A DNA stretch of 18,129 nt, taken from NCBI GenBank assembly GCA_016929465.1, contig JAFGIT010000020.1, forward strand, positions 1 through 18,129. The letters are read 5' to 3'. The notes below the pieces were generated by a model. That model ran no database searches, was not told where the DNA came from, and saw only the letters and a program-made list of their open reading frames with translations. Both the position numbers and the translations under genes were made by a program. Below are positions 1 to 7,488 of the stretch, piece by piece (within the stretch, counting starts at the first letter, position 1; each line of letters begins with the position of its first letter). Source of the DNA: JAFGIT01 sp016929465 [NCBI: Candidatus Coatesbacteria bacterium]. Lineage in GTDB: Bacteria > B130-G9.

Positions 1-903
1 TACCGCAATCAGCTCGCAGTTCGAAGCACACCCCGCCTCATCTGCTGGCCATATATTCGATAAGGAGGCCCAACTCCCGACGTCATCCCAGCCCATATCC
101 CCCTCGATTACAAGGACCTTCTCGGCTTTCTGCATGACGCCATAGTCGATCGATATCGGCGTGATCCCCTCATAGATACTCGCCATCGCCTGCTCCGACC
201 GGCGGCCTTCAAGCTCCGCGTCCAGCAATCTCAGCGCGGAGTGAAGCTCGGGCAGGTGTTGCTCGATCATCCCTAGTATCGTATCGGTTCGCCAGAAGAA
301 GAGGCCTGAATTCCAGAGGAAGCCGCCCTCCTCGAACATCTGGCGCGCCCTCGATAGGGGCGGTTTTTCAACGAATCGCATCGCCTCGAATGAGCCGAGA
401 TCGCTGCCTTCGAGGCTCGCTATTGGCCTTCCCTTTTCGATATATCCGAAGCCCGTGGCGGGATGTCTGGGCGGGATACCGACCGTGATGAGCGCATCGG
501 GCTCTCTTTCCAGTTCCAAAGCGGCGAGTTCAAGCACTTCTGCGAACTTGTGCTCATTCGAGATGACGTGGTCCGCAGGCATAACTGCCATTGTTGCGCC
601 GGGACATCGGCTTCGGACTACGAGCGCTGCGAGCCCGATACATGGGGCGGTATTCCTGCTGGCAGGCTCCGCGATGATGTTCTCGGGCGAAATGTCGGTG
701 AGGCATTTTCTTATAGCAGGAACCTGCTCATCCAGCGTCACTACCAGTATCCTGGAAGGGGGGATGATGCTCGCGACACGGTCGAAGGTCATCTGAAGCA
801 TAGTCCTGCCACCGACGAGCGCAAGCAGGTGTTTCGGGGTCTGCTTACGACTCTGCGGCCAGAGCCTGGTGCCAGAGCCGCCAGCCATTATCACGCCAAA
901 CAT
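1..903 (-). CDS. manC: Mannose-1-phosphate guanylyltransferase, C-terminus beyond window
   Basis: Makes GDP-mannose from GTP and mannose-1-phosphate in the cytoplasm, for glycans and polyprenol-linked sugars. 301 codons are visible and the frame is open to base 1; single-domain family members run about 350-370 residues, so roughly the last 50-70 are missing. Seen in translation: the nucleotidyltransferase signature GGSGTRLWPQSR at residues 8-19, MPADH near 110, FVEKP near 177, WNSGLFFW near 198, DYGVMQKA near 250 and WDDVGSW near 271. These separate it from generic sugar nucleotidyltransferases. The ATG at 903 follows the glycosyltransferase stop by 8 bp and no strong Shine-Dalgarno precedes it, so translational coupling is likely. 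Last gene visible in the TPR-rng-GT2-manC operon. Whether a C-terminal isomerase domain follows cannot be seen. Confidence 0.93.
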   Translation of the reverse strand, partial: MFGVIMAGGSGTRLWPQSRKQTPKHLLALVGGRTMLQMTFDRVASIIPPSRILVVTLDEQVPAIRKCLTDISPENIIAEPASRNTAPCIGLAALVVRSRCPGATMAVMPADHVISNEHKFAEVLELAALELEREPDALITVGIPPRHPATGFGYIEKGRPIASLEGSDLGSFEAMRFVEKPPLSRARQMFEEGGFLWNSGLFFWRTDTILGMIEQHLPELHSALRLLDAELEGRRSEQAMASIYEGITPISIDYGVMQKAEKVLVIEGDMGWDDVGSWASLSNIWPADEAGCASNCELIAV

Positions 904-911
904 CGGCGCGC

Positions 912-1667
912 TCAACTCGCGTCGTCCTTCTTGAGATTCCAGTGGATGACTCGGATCTTGACGAGGCCGAGTGCCATCTTTATCGGATCGCTTAGCAGTC
1001 GCACTTTCGTATCCCTGCTGTCGGACCAGAAGACGGGCACTTCAGCTATTTTGAAGCCGAGCTTCTTCGCTATGAACAACTGCTCCACGTCAAAGACGAA
1101 GCCGGGCATGATCTGCCTCGCGCTGATCTCCTTTGCTGCCTTCTGGGTGAACATCTTGAAGCCGCATTGCGTGTCCTTGAAGCCGCTTATTACTATCATC
1201 GATGTCAAGAAGCCGAAAAACAGGCCCATGAGCCTGCGGTAGAATGGCTGTGGTTCGAGCTGAGAATCGGGCAGCCTCCTCGAGGCAATGGCTACGTCAT
1301 AGCCGCTCTCCAGCCACGAAGCCAGTTCGTCTGCCTGACCGATGGGCGCGGATAGGTCAGCGTCCGTGAAAAGCACACGTTCACCCTTCGCTTTCTCCAT
1401 ACCACGGGCCACCGAACGGCCCTTGCCCAGGTTGGTGTTGTTCCGTATGACGTGAAATAAGACCTTGCCCGCACGGTCTGCGATCTTCTCGCCGAAGCCC
1501 TTGGCAATTCGTTGAGTTCGGTCGGTACTGCCGTCATCGACTACAATAATCTCGCCCAGGATTTCCTTGGATTCGAAATAATCCAATACCGAATCGAGGC
1601 ATTTGCCGAGACGCCTCTCCTCATTGAAGGCCGGGATTACAACAGAGAGCTCTGGTTTATCCATCAT
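912..1667 (-). CDS. Family 2 glycosyltransferase, Alg5-like polyprenyl-phosphate glycosyltransferase
   Basis: 251 residues, a single GT-A domain. Seen: VVIPAFNEE at residues 9-17, VVDDGSTD at 42-49, the DxD metal/nucleotide-sugar site in TDADLS (D102, D104), a hydrophobic segment at about 146-162 (LMGLFFGFLTSMIVISG), and DTQCGFK at 165-171. That last motif is typical of dolichyl-phosphate beta-glucosyltransferase (Alg5) and bacterial relatives, rather than of Dpm1-type mannosyltransferases. Such enzymes move a sugar from UDP- or GDP-sugar onto a polyprenyl phosphate at the inner face of the membrane. The position just before manC hints at GDP-mannose as donor, while the DTQCGFK motif argues for UDP-glucose, so the donor is unresolved. 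It starts 8 bp after the rng stop; a GAGATGGG element precedes two consecutive ATGs and either may be used. Confidence 0.88.
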   Translation of the reverse strand: MMDKPELSVVIPAFNEERRLGKCLDSVLDYFESKEILGEIIVVDDGSTDRTQRIAKGFGEKIADRAGKVLFHVIRNNTNLGKGRSVARGMEKAKGERVLFTDADLSAPIGQADELASWLESGYDVAIASRRLPDSQLEPQPFYRRLMGLFFGFLTSMIVISGFKDTQCGFKMFTQKAAKEISARQIMPGFVFDVEQLFIAKKLGFKIAEVPVFWSDSRDTKVRLLSDPIKMALGLVKIRVIHWNLKKDDAS

Positions 1668-1675
1668 CCCATCTC

Positions 1676-3193
1676 TTAAACTGATACTACATCAAATCGC
1701 TCTGGATGCAGCGCCGCATCCGCACTGATGAGGACCCGCTTGTTGAAGGTCCTTTCGAACTCCATTATTATATCCTTTGACTTGGTCTGAAGCATGTTTG
1801 CCACGGATGGATGGGCTCGGACGAGTATCTCCTTTTGGATTGAGAATTCAGCAACGCGCCGAATCTCGCGCTGTATTTCATAGCAGACAGTCGCTCTCGA
1901 CCTTATCCTCCCGATGCCGCCACAGTATGGACATTTCTCGCAGAGCATGCGTTCCAGGCTTTCGCGGACTCGCTTGCGAGTCATTTCTACCAGCCCGAGA
2001 GTTGATATCTCCGTTATCGAGGTCTTGCTTCTGTCCTTTCTGAGTTCATTCGAAAGAGCATTGAGGACGTGCTCCTTGTTCTTTTCGCTCTCCATGTCGA
2101 TGAAGTCGATGACTATAATCCCCCCGAGGTCACGCAGGCGCAGCTGCCTCGCCAGTTCCTTTGTCGCCTCGAGGTTGATATTCAGCAGTGTCTCCTCGAG
2201 GCTTTCCTTGCCGACATACTTGCCGGTGTTCACGTCGATCGATACGAGCGCCTCTGTCTGGTCGATCACGAGGAAGCCTCCGGACCTCAGCCACACCTTC
2301 GGTCGGAGTGCCCTTTGTATCTCGCTTTCGATCCCATATTCATCGAATATCGGGGTGTCTTTCACGAACAACTTGACCCTGTGTGCCATTCCAGGAAGCA
2401 TCTCGTCAACGTACTCGGCGCAGCGCTGATAGGCCTCCTCCGAATCGATTACTACCCGCTCCACATCCGGGGTGAAGAAATCCCTAACAGTCCTCAGAAT
2501 CGGGTCGGGCTCGCTGTAGATGAGACTCGGAGCAGGGGCAGATTCGCTTCTTTTGTAGATTTGGTGCCATAGTTTATTCAGGAATTCGATGTCAGCTCGG
2601 AATTCATCCTCGCCATGTCCCACAGCGAGCGTCCGAATGATCACGCCCATGCCTTCGGGTTTGAGAGAGCCGACGACCTCTTTCAATCGATTGCGCTCCG
2701 CCTCATGCTCGATGCGTCTCGAGATGCTCACGTGTGGCATAGAAGGCTGAAGGACCAGGAATCTCCCAGCGAGCGCAATGAATGACGATGCACGCGCTCC
2801 CTTCGCCCCAATCGGGTCCTTGGTTATCTGAACGACTATCGTCTGTCCAGGCACGAGCAGCTGCTCTATCGAAAGCGAGCTCTTGGGCTTCGTGCGAAGC
2901 AACTGCTCCTCCTGAAGGTCTCCGTCGGCCTCCGAACTCATCATCAATCGCTCGAATTCATCCATCGTGTCATAGACATCGGTGACGTAGAGAAATGCGT
3001 CTCGTTCGAGCCCTATATCCACGAACGCTGCCTGCATTCCAGGCAAGACCCGACTGACCCGGCCCTTGAACACGTTGCCCACCATCGTCATATTCTCGCG
3101 TCTCGCGACATAGAGCTCGACGAGCATGTCGTTCTCCAGAATGCCGATGCGGGTCTCGCCGGCCTCGTCATTGATGATGATCTTTCTATTCAT
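1676..3193 (-). CDS. rng: Ribonuclease G/E family endoribonuclease
   Basis: 505 residues, close to RNase G length and lacking the long C-terminal scaffold of RNase E. It cleaves single-stranded AU-rich RNA in rRNA maturation and mRNA decay. Seen: an S1-type RNA-binding region at about 38-73 continuing after 110, interrupted by an acidic, low-complexity insert at about 76-108; the DNase I-like catalytic block with SIDVNTGK (D320, N322) and VIDFIDM (D363); and the Zn-link CPYC at 421-424. All catalytic and zinc residues are present, so it should be active. Its ATG overlaps the stop of the upstream TPR gene (ATGA), and a GGAG lies about 10 nt upstream, consistent with translational coupling. An S1 insert of this kind also occurs in non-proteobacterial family members. 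Confidence 0.95.
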   Translation of the reverse strand: MNRKIIINDEAGETRIGILENDMLVELYVARRENMTMVGNVFKGRVSRVLPGMQAAFVDIGLERDAFLYVTDVYDTMDEFERLMMSSEADGDLQEEQLLRTKPKSSLSIEQLLVPGQTIVVQITKDPIGAKGARASSFIALAGRFLVLQPSMPHVSISRRIEHEAERNRLKEVVGSLKPEGMGVIIRTLAVGHGEDEFRADIEFLNKLWHQIYKRSESAPAPSLIYSEPDPILRTVRDFFTPDVERVVIDSEEAYQRCAEYVDEMLPGMAHRVKLFVKDTPIFDEYGIESEIQRALRPKVWLRSGGFLVIDQTEALVSIDVNTGKYVGKESLEETLLNINLEATKELARQLRLRDLGGIIVIDFIDMESEKNKEHVLNALSNELRKDRSKTSITEISTLGLVEMTRKRVRESLERMLCEKCPYCGGIGRIRSRATVCYEIQREIRRVAEFSIQKEILVRAHPSVANMLQTKSKDIIMEFERTFNKRVLISADAALHPERFDVVSV

Positions 3194-6174
3194 TCCGATG
3201 TCGCTCCGGGGGTCTTGCCGCTCTGGATAGCCTTTATGCGATTGATCCTCGCCTCAGCTTGTTGGCTCCAAAGCGATTTGGGATATTTCTCGATAATCTT
3301 CTCATACACTCTTATCGCCTCATCGAGGTCGCCCCTGGCCTCGTAGCACTCGCCGACGTTCGCCCTCGCGCTTGCGACCCAGGGCACGGCCTCCTCCTGC
3401 GTGAATGAGTAGGAGAGGTCCAGGTACTTGAGGATTGCATCGTCGTACCGTTTTTGCTCCTGTAAGGTGTGCGCAAACCAGAACCGCGCCTCGACCGCGA
3501 ATCTCGGCTCGCAGCCTTCGTCAGAAATAACCAGATTCAGCGCTGAACGGGCCAGCTGGAAGCGACCCATCTTTCGCAGGTTGTCGCCAACCGAGACCAG
3601 CTCCTCACACATCCCCTTCTGGTCCTGATAGTCCGTGACCATCTGTTGGTAGTAATCGAAGGCACTATCCAACTCCCCGAGCTGACGGTGCGCCTCGCCG
3701 ATGCGGTAGAGAAGCAGCGCTTCTTCATGGCGGTCGTCGAGGACCGGGTGGTTCAGTTTGCTGTAATACTCGATGGCACTCCTGGGCTTCTTTCGCTGAT
3801 ACCAGATGTCGCCCATGAGAGCCGTGCTCAGTTGCCTGACTCGCGGGGCCGCGGCCTGGTTCTCGAGAATGGGCATCAGAGCGTCCTGGGCTGCCCCCAG
3901 TTTGCGACTTGCGAGATATACCCTGGCGAGAAGGACGCGCGCCCCATATAGCTGTGGATTCTGAGGATTCGACTTCACCAACTTCTTTAGAGAACGGGCT
4001 GCCTTCTTGAGCTTGCCTTCATTGAAGGCCTCCTCCGCCTCTCTCAATGAACGTTCTATCTCCAGAAACGCGCCCGGCTCGTGGTCGCGGAATTCTGCAA
4101 TCGATGTGACCGAGTCCGCATAGTCTCCCTTCTGGAATAGCGCGTTTCGCAGACCTTCCTCGGCAAGCGCCATGAACGGCCATTCCGGCTCCTCGGCGAC
4201 CAAATTCTCGAGGTAGCTCGCGGCATCTGCCGGCTTACCTGATGCAAAACCGGACCTATAGGCCTCCGTCAGACACAGGGCTGTATAATCCGATGACGCG
4301 CGACCCTGATATTTCTTCGCCAGCTCCGCGAAGCACTCCCCGGCCTTCTTCTCGTTTCCACGCTCCTTTCTGATATAGCAGGACCAGAAATCGAGCGACT
4401 CCTTTAGCCTCTCATCGAGCATGTAGGACTTCTGGGTCTCCTCGATGTATGAGGCGCATTTACCTTGCTCATCCAAGGAGCGGTATGCTAGAAGGGTGCC
4501 GAAGATGGCGTCTCGCTCCGGAGCCTTTCTCAAGGCAGCGTCATGGGACGCTCGAAAGTAATTGAGCGCGTCCTGTGCGCTGCCGATGGCCTGGAGCGAT
4601 AGCCCTCGAAGCCTCAGAACTTCGCTCAGATGCCTCGATTCGGGATAATCCTCCTGGAACTTCTCGGCGGTCGCGTCACAGTTCTCGAAGGCCTTGATCG
4701 CATAGAAAGCGCGGCAAAACGCCAACTGCGTCCTCTCGGCGAAATCACTGGAAAGGTCTGCCGTTGCTTGAACTGAATTCAGCAGGGGAATCGCATCCAT
4801 TGGTTGGGCGCAATCGAGGAGCATCTCTGCGCACTCGAGTGCAGATTCGGCCGCTACCGGGCTATCGGGGAATGAAAGGGAAAGCGACTTATAGCGCCTA
4901 ATCGCCTCGGAAAAGTCCATTCTCATCCAGCTGATCCTGGCAAGCATCAGGTAGCAATCGTGAATATGAGCCCCGAATGGGTCATCTTCGATGAGCTCCT
5001 TGGCTAGGACCTCGGCCGCAGGCAATTGCTTCAATGCGACCAGGTTGCGGGCCTGCCGGTATCGGACCTCATAGCGCAGTTCGCTCCCCATGTCCAAGGG
5101 GAGCATCTCCTTCAATACCGACTCCTCGAGTGAATATTCCCCTCTCATCCTGCGCCACTCAGCAATAAGAAGCAGGATATTCAACCGGGTCTCGAGGTTG
5201 ACGCTCTCGGCGTCCCTCAATGTGTCCTGCATGTCCGAGATCGCCTTGCCATAATCTCCGAGGGTGGCGAGCTCGCAGGCGTCTATCACCTTCTCGGCCA
5301 CCTGGAATTCGGCACCTCTCAAGCCCTGGTGCTTCTCCATCAGCGAAGCAGCTCGCTGGAATTCCTTCTGCCCGTATGCGGACCAGATGATCCCGAGCGA
5401 TGCCGCTGTGGCCTGCTTCGAGTTCGGGAACTCCTCGAGGGTCGATGCGAAAAGTTTTTCTGCTTTATCGAAATCACCTCCGAGATACAGAGCAACGGCC
5501 AGATTGAACGATGAATTCGCCTTGGTCGAATCGTCCTTTGCTTTCTTGCTGAGCGTTTTGAATGCGTCCTGGGCGCGCTTCAGCTGTGAATTGGCCAGGA
5601 GCGATTGTGCGTAATGCTCGTATAAGCTCTCGTCCTGTTGTGCGCTATAGCCCTTCGGGAAGAGCTTCTCGTAGTAATCGGCCGCCTCGCGGTATCGGTC
5701 CTGTATAAAAAGGAGCTCGGCGAGCCTTGCAGTCGCGTCCTCGAACTGCTTCTCGCAGCGCTTCTTGCTCAGGAGCTCCTTGAAGGTGGTCTCCGCTGTC
5801 GAATAATGGCCCATGCGCTGCCGATTCGTCCCAAGCAGGACCATCGCCTCGCAATATCGCTCGCCGCCCGGGAATTCGACCGTGTATCTCTCGAGATACT
5901 TAACGGCCTCGGCGTAATTGCCGAGGTTATCCTGCGCGCACCCACTCAAAAAGACCGCGTCCGCGATGAACTCGCCCGAGGGATAATTCGACATGAGCTG
6001 CTCCAGCTGCTTGGCTGCAAGCTGATACTCGCCATCCTCATAGAGGCGAAGCGCGAACTGATACATCGAGCCCTCATCGCGGGAGTGCGCATCGACGGAA
6101 AGCAGCAGGATGAAGAGCAAGCATCCCGCTATTCGAATCAGTTGAGACGGATTTGTGATTCGCAAAATGGTCAT
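3190..6174 (-). CDS. Large exported tetratricopeptide-repeat protein
   Basis: 994 residues from the chosen start. An upstream in-frame ATG at 6192 would add six residues, but GAGGAC sits 5-10 nt before the ATG at 6174 and that start gives a clean signal peptide: basic N-terminus, hydrophobic core IAGCLLFILLLSV, likely cleavage after AHS near residue 31. There is no lipobox. The rest is almost wholly TPR-like helical pairs, for example YQFALRLYEDGEYQLAAKQL early and GDLDEAIRVYEKIIEKYPKS at the C-terminus, resembling BamD/CpoB-type periplasmic repeats. Probably a periplasmic or outer-membrane scaffold; no enzyme domain is visible. First gene of the operon, overlapping rng by 4 bp. Pairing an exported TPR protein with a cytoplasmic RNase may reflect shared transcription only. 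The exact partner is unknown. Confidence 0.9.
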   Translation of the reverse strand: MTILRITNPSQLIRIAGCLLFILLLSVDAHSRDEGSMYQFALRLYEDGEYQLAAKQLEQLMSNYPSGEFIADAVFLSGCAQDNLGNYAEAVKYLERYTVEFPGGERYCEAMVLLGTNRQRMGHYSTAETTFKELLSKKRCEKQFEDATARLAELLFIQDRYREAADYYEKLFPKGYSAQQDESLYEHYAQSLLANSQLKRAQDAFKTLSKKAKDDSTKANSSFNLAVALYLGGDFDKAEKLFASTLEEFPNSKQATAASLGIIWSAYGQKEFQRAASLMEKHQGLRGAEFQVAEKVIDACELATLGDYGKAISDMQDTLRDAESVNLETRLNILLLIAEWRRMRGEYSLEESVLKEMLPLDMGSELRYEVRYRQARNLVALKQLPAAEVLAKELIEDDPFGAHIHDCYLMLARISWMRMDFSEAIRRYKSLSLSFPDSPVAAESALECAEMLLDCAQPMDAIPLLNSVQATADLSSDFAERTQLAFCRAFYAIKAFENCDATAEKFQEDYPESRHLSEVLRLRGLSLQAIGSAQDALNYFRASHDAALRKAPERDAIFGTLLAYRSLDEQGKCASYIEETQKSYMLDERLKESLDFWSCYIRKERGNEKKAGECFAELAKKYQGRASSDYTALCLTEAYRSGFASGKPADAASYLENLVAEEPEWPFMALAEEGLRNALFQKGDYADSVTSIAEFRDHEPGAFLEIERSLREAEEAFNEGKLKKAARSLKKLVKSNPQNPQLYGARVLLARVYLASRKLGAAQDALMPILENQAAAPRVRQLSTALMGDIWYQRKKPRSAIEYYSKLNHPVLDDRHEEALLLYRIGEAHRQLGELDSAFDYYQQMVTDYQDQKGMCEELVSVGDNLRKMGRFQLARSALNLVISDEGCEPRFAVEARFWFAHTLQEQKRYDDAILKYLDLSYSFTQEEAVPWVASARANVGECYEARGDLDEAIRVYEKIIEKYPKSLWSQQAEARINRIKAIQSGKTPGATSE

Positions 6175-6245
6175 TCGGTCCTCATGGCACACGCATTATC
6201 CTTACTTAATGAAACACGCTCGCCCTGCAATCGGGTTCAATAAGC

Positions 6246-6273
6246 AGTTTATCAAGCTTGGGAAAGCAGTCAA
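6246..6273 (-). promoter_or_regulatory. Candidate sigma70 promoter of the TPR-rng-GT2-manC operon
   Basis: On the minus strand TTGACT (6273-6268) and TAAACT (6251-6246) are separated by 16 bp, five and four matches to consensus. This predicts a start near 6239 and a leader of about 65 nt before the TPR start at 6174. Located by eye. Confidence 0.4.
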
Positions 6274-6434
6274 GAACGCCGCGGATGATGGGGACGACGA
6301 GTTTGACCTTTCCCAGTGCCATCGGTCGGTCCTCGTTCATGCCCGTTTCCAAATAAGTCGATTCCCTGACATGGCGACGCTTGCGTGTCGAGACGCGCCA
6401 TAGTCTGCCGAATGGTTCGGATTTCCCGTCGTGT

Positions 6435-6470
6435 AGGGACGGAGCTTGTCCCGTCCATCTATATATTCGG
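6435..6470. repeat. Palindromic dispersed-repeat remnant (AGGGACGGAGCTTGTCCCGTCC type)
   Basis: GGACGG (6437-6442) pairs with CCGTCC (6451-6456); an alternative register pairs GGGAC with GTCCC. A GGGCAGACAC tail follows at about 6470-6479. Short palindromes of this kind occur in many copies in genomes of several environmental bacterial lineages. Only one copy lies in this window, so its repeat nature is inferred. Confidence 0.4.
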
Positions 6471-6573
6471 GCAGACACAAGACCTAACGCCACATGTAGT
6501 ATGCATTGACTCATTTATTGGACAGCGCCAACGTTTGTGGATCTTCGAAATCGGACCACCCTATACATTGTCC

Positions 6574-6631
6574 ATCGGGTAATGAATTGCCAATGAATTT
6601 GGAGCTAAAGATCTCATTGGAATTACCCGAT
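6574..6631. repeat. Imperfect inverted repeat with 17-nt loop
   Basis: The left arm at 6574-6596 begins ATCGGGTAAT and ends CCAATGA. The right arm at 6614-6631 is the reverse complement of ATCGGGTAAT-T-CCAATGA, so the arms agree over 17 bases with a 5-nt extra stretch in the left arm. No T-run follows on either strand, so it is not an intrinsic terminator. It could be the termini of a decayed small element, a binding site, or a folded RNA. Confidence 0.6.
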
Positions 6632-6912
6632 AAGCTAATTTCAGGCGGGCACCGAGACCGAGGCCAATTTGCCGCGTGACACCTTGAAGAAGAAAATGGC
6701 GGTCTGCACCGTCCATGCATTCCATTAAGACGGGGTGTGTGAGCTGATTTCCCCATTGGTAGCACAATAAGACCGATCAAGTATGCTGCGTTGCGCGAGC
6801 AATCCAGACAAGCTTCACCGCACTGGCATTTGCAGTGCGCGATGACTGGATTAGCCTGAATAGACGAAGGGGGCGCTCATCCGACAATGCGAATGAAGAT
6901 CGAAGGCGAATT

Positions 6913-6963
6913 GCCGCTCTTTTTGTCGGGCCTAATGCGCTATTAGGCTGTAGCAAGAGCGGC
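6913..6963 (-). promoter_or_regulatory. Two-part hairpin overlapping the end of the small membrane-peptide gene
   Basis: A perfect outer 9-bp stem (GCCGCTCTT 6913-6921 with AAGAGCGGC 6955-6963) encloses a perfect inner 7-bp stem (GCCTAAT 6930-6936 with ATTAGGC 6942-6948) and a 5-nt loop. In the minus-strand transcript it covers the last codons and stop of the 34-residue ORF. No U-tract follows, so it is more likely a 3' stability or processing structure than a classic intrinsic terminator. Confidence 0.55.
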
Positions 6964-7047
6964 GGCAAAAACCAGCAAGAGCAGGGTGACGCCGACGGCT
7001 ATCGCGAGCACAGCCTCGAGACTCAATCTTATGCTACCTACTCTCAT
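6943..7047 (-). CDS. Predicted 34-residue single-pass membrane peptide
   Basis: Too short for usual gene callers. ATG at 7047 preceded by GAGGT with 4-nt spacing; stop TAA at 6945-6943. The peptide begins MRVGSIRLSLE and continues AVLAIAVGVTLLLLVFAAAL, one transmembrane segment of about 20 residues after a basic N-terminus, ending ATA. A near-consensus promoter (7217-7245) lies upstream with a structured leader of about 160 nt, and a strong hairpin spans the stop codon. Size, hydrophobicity and long leader recall type I toxins or regulatory small membrane proteins, but no known family is recognised and no antisense promoter was found. The function is unknown. Alternatively this is a noncoding transcript with a fortuitous ORF. 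Confidence 0.5.
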   Translation of the reverse strand: MRVGSIRLSLEAVLAIAVGVTLLLLVFAAALATA

Positions 7048-7108
7048 GTGAACCTCACTTAGATCTCCGTCCAAGAGCCAATATTGGTCGCCTTGCTGTG
7101 GTTATCGC

Positions 7109-7152
7109 GTGCGGGCAAGGCTGGTCCTTTCGGACACAACGGCTTGCCGCAC
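7109..7152 (-). promoter_or_regulatory. Long leader hairpin capped by a GAAA tetraloop
   Basis: In the minus-strand RNA, GTGCGG-CAAG pairs with CTTG-CCCGCAC, then GTTG pairs with CAGC (one G-U), then GTCC pairs with GGAC around a GAAA loop. That gives about 18 base pairs with small bulges over 44 nt. It lies midway in the leader between the promoter at 7217-7245 and the small ORF at 7047. I compared it by memory with SRP RNA and the c-di-GMP-I riboswitch; neither fits. Confidence 0.5.
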
Positions 7153-7216
7153 GGATTTTGGGCTGCCAGACAGCAGGCAATCTCTATTGCTCCATAAATT
7201 CATCCTGTCATGATCT

Positions 7217-7245
7217 ATTTTACCCAAATTTCGAGATTCTGTCAA
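7217..7245 (-). promoter_or_regulatory. Near-consensus sigma70 promoter for the small-peptide unit
   Basis: Minus strand: TTGACA (7245-7240, six of six), 17-bp spacer, TAAAAT (7222-7217, five of six). Predicted start about 7210. It is the best promoter match noticed in the window and points away from tdh, into the region that otherwise lacks a gene. Confidence 0.65.
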
Positions 7246-7392
7246 GACTTGCAGGCGAGCTGTGGGGCGAGAGATGCTGCTTTTAGAGCGGCGCAATGGC
7301 GGTCAGCAGACCACCGGTCGCCGCACACCGGGATTCCATCTCTTACCGTCGGTTCAGGACTTCATGGGCACAAGCGACTCCACTCATTATCA

Positions 7393-7421
7393 TTGACAAT
7401 ATAATAGGGAACCAGAATACT
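7393..7421 (+). promoter_or_regulatory. Candidate promoter of tdh
   Basis: TTGACA (7393-7398), 17-bp spacer, AATACT (7416-7421, four of six). A perfect TATAAT overlaps at 7400-7405 but has no convincing -35 at the right distance. Either predicts a leader of about 95-115 nt before the tdh start. Confidence 0.4.
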
Positions 7422-7450
7422 CCCCGCTTGATTAAGTAGATTGAAATCTT

Positions 7451-7488
7451 GGTCGTAATCCCCAACGAGCTAGAATTGGGGAGACGAT
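7451..7488 (+). promoter_or_regulatory. Stem-loop in the tdh leader
   Basis: TCCCCAA (7459-7465) pairs perfectly with TTGGGGA (7476-7482) around a 10-nt loop. It is extended by GGTCGT (7451-7456) with ACGATC (7483-7488 region, one G-U) across a small internal loop. It ends about 25 nt before the GGAGGA ribosome-binding site, so it could affect transcript stability or initiation. No known riboswitch class is recognised. Confidence 0.45.

Larger units (their letters stand above)
6274..6912. other. Gene-poor stretch with no supportable coding sequence
   Basis: About 640 bp. Open frames on both strands lack ribosome-binding sites and family resemblance, and they run through palindromic repeats. 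It contains a GTAGGGACGG-type palindrome (6435-6470), a long imperfect inverted repeat (6574-6631), and a perfect 7-bp stem CGCACTG/CAGTGCG with a 7-nt loop at 6819-6839 that lacks a T-run. No tRNA or rRNA was recognised. Confidence 0.6.

Noticed and set aside
463-1242. Long plus-strand ORF of 259 codons opposite manC and the glycosyltransferase
   Set aside because: Spans two well-supported minus-strand genes and their junction; Arg/His-rich shadow frame.
6225-6245. tRNA T-arm-like GGGTTCAAT
   Set aside because: No closing 5-bp stem and no acceptor or anticodon arms around it.
6206-6514. Minus-strand ORF of 102 codons, with a stretch that looks protein-like (RPMALGKVKLVVPIIRG)
   Set aside because: It runs through the palindromic repeat at 6435-6470, lacks a ribosome-binding site, overlaps the predicted operon promoter and matches no family I know.
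6835-7062. Plus-strand ORF of 75 codons opposite the small membrane peptide
   Set aside because: Gln/Asp/Arg-rich translation is the expected antisense of a hydrophobic frame; no ribosome-binding site.
7109-7152. Small SRP RNA, because of GTCCGAAAGGACCAGCC
   Set aside because: The SRP domain IV signature needs the GGAA loop with asymmetrical AGCAGCC side; here the stem is symmetric with GAAA and lacks the conserved internal loop.
7102-7205. 33-codon upstream ORF in the leader of the small-peptide unit (starts MNLWSNRDC)
   Set aside because: The only purine run directly abuts the ATG, composition is not protein-like, and most of it lies in the strong hairpin; kept as leader RNA.
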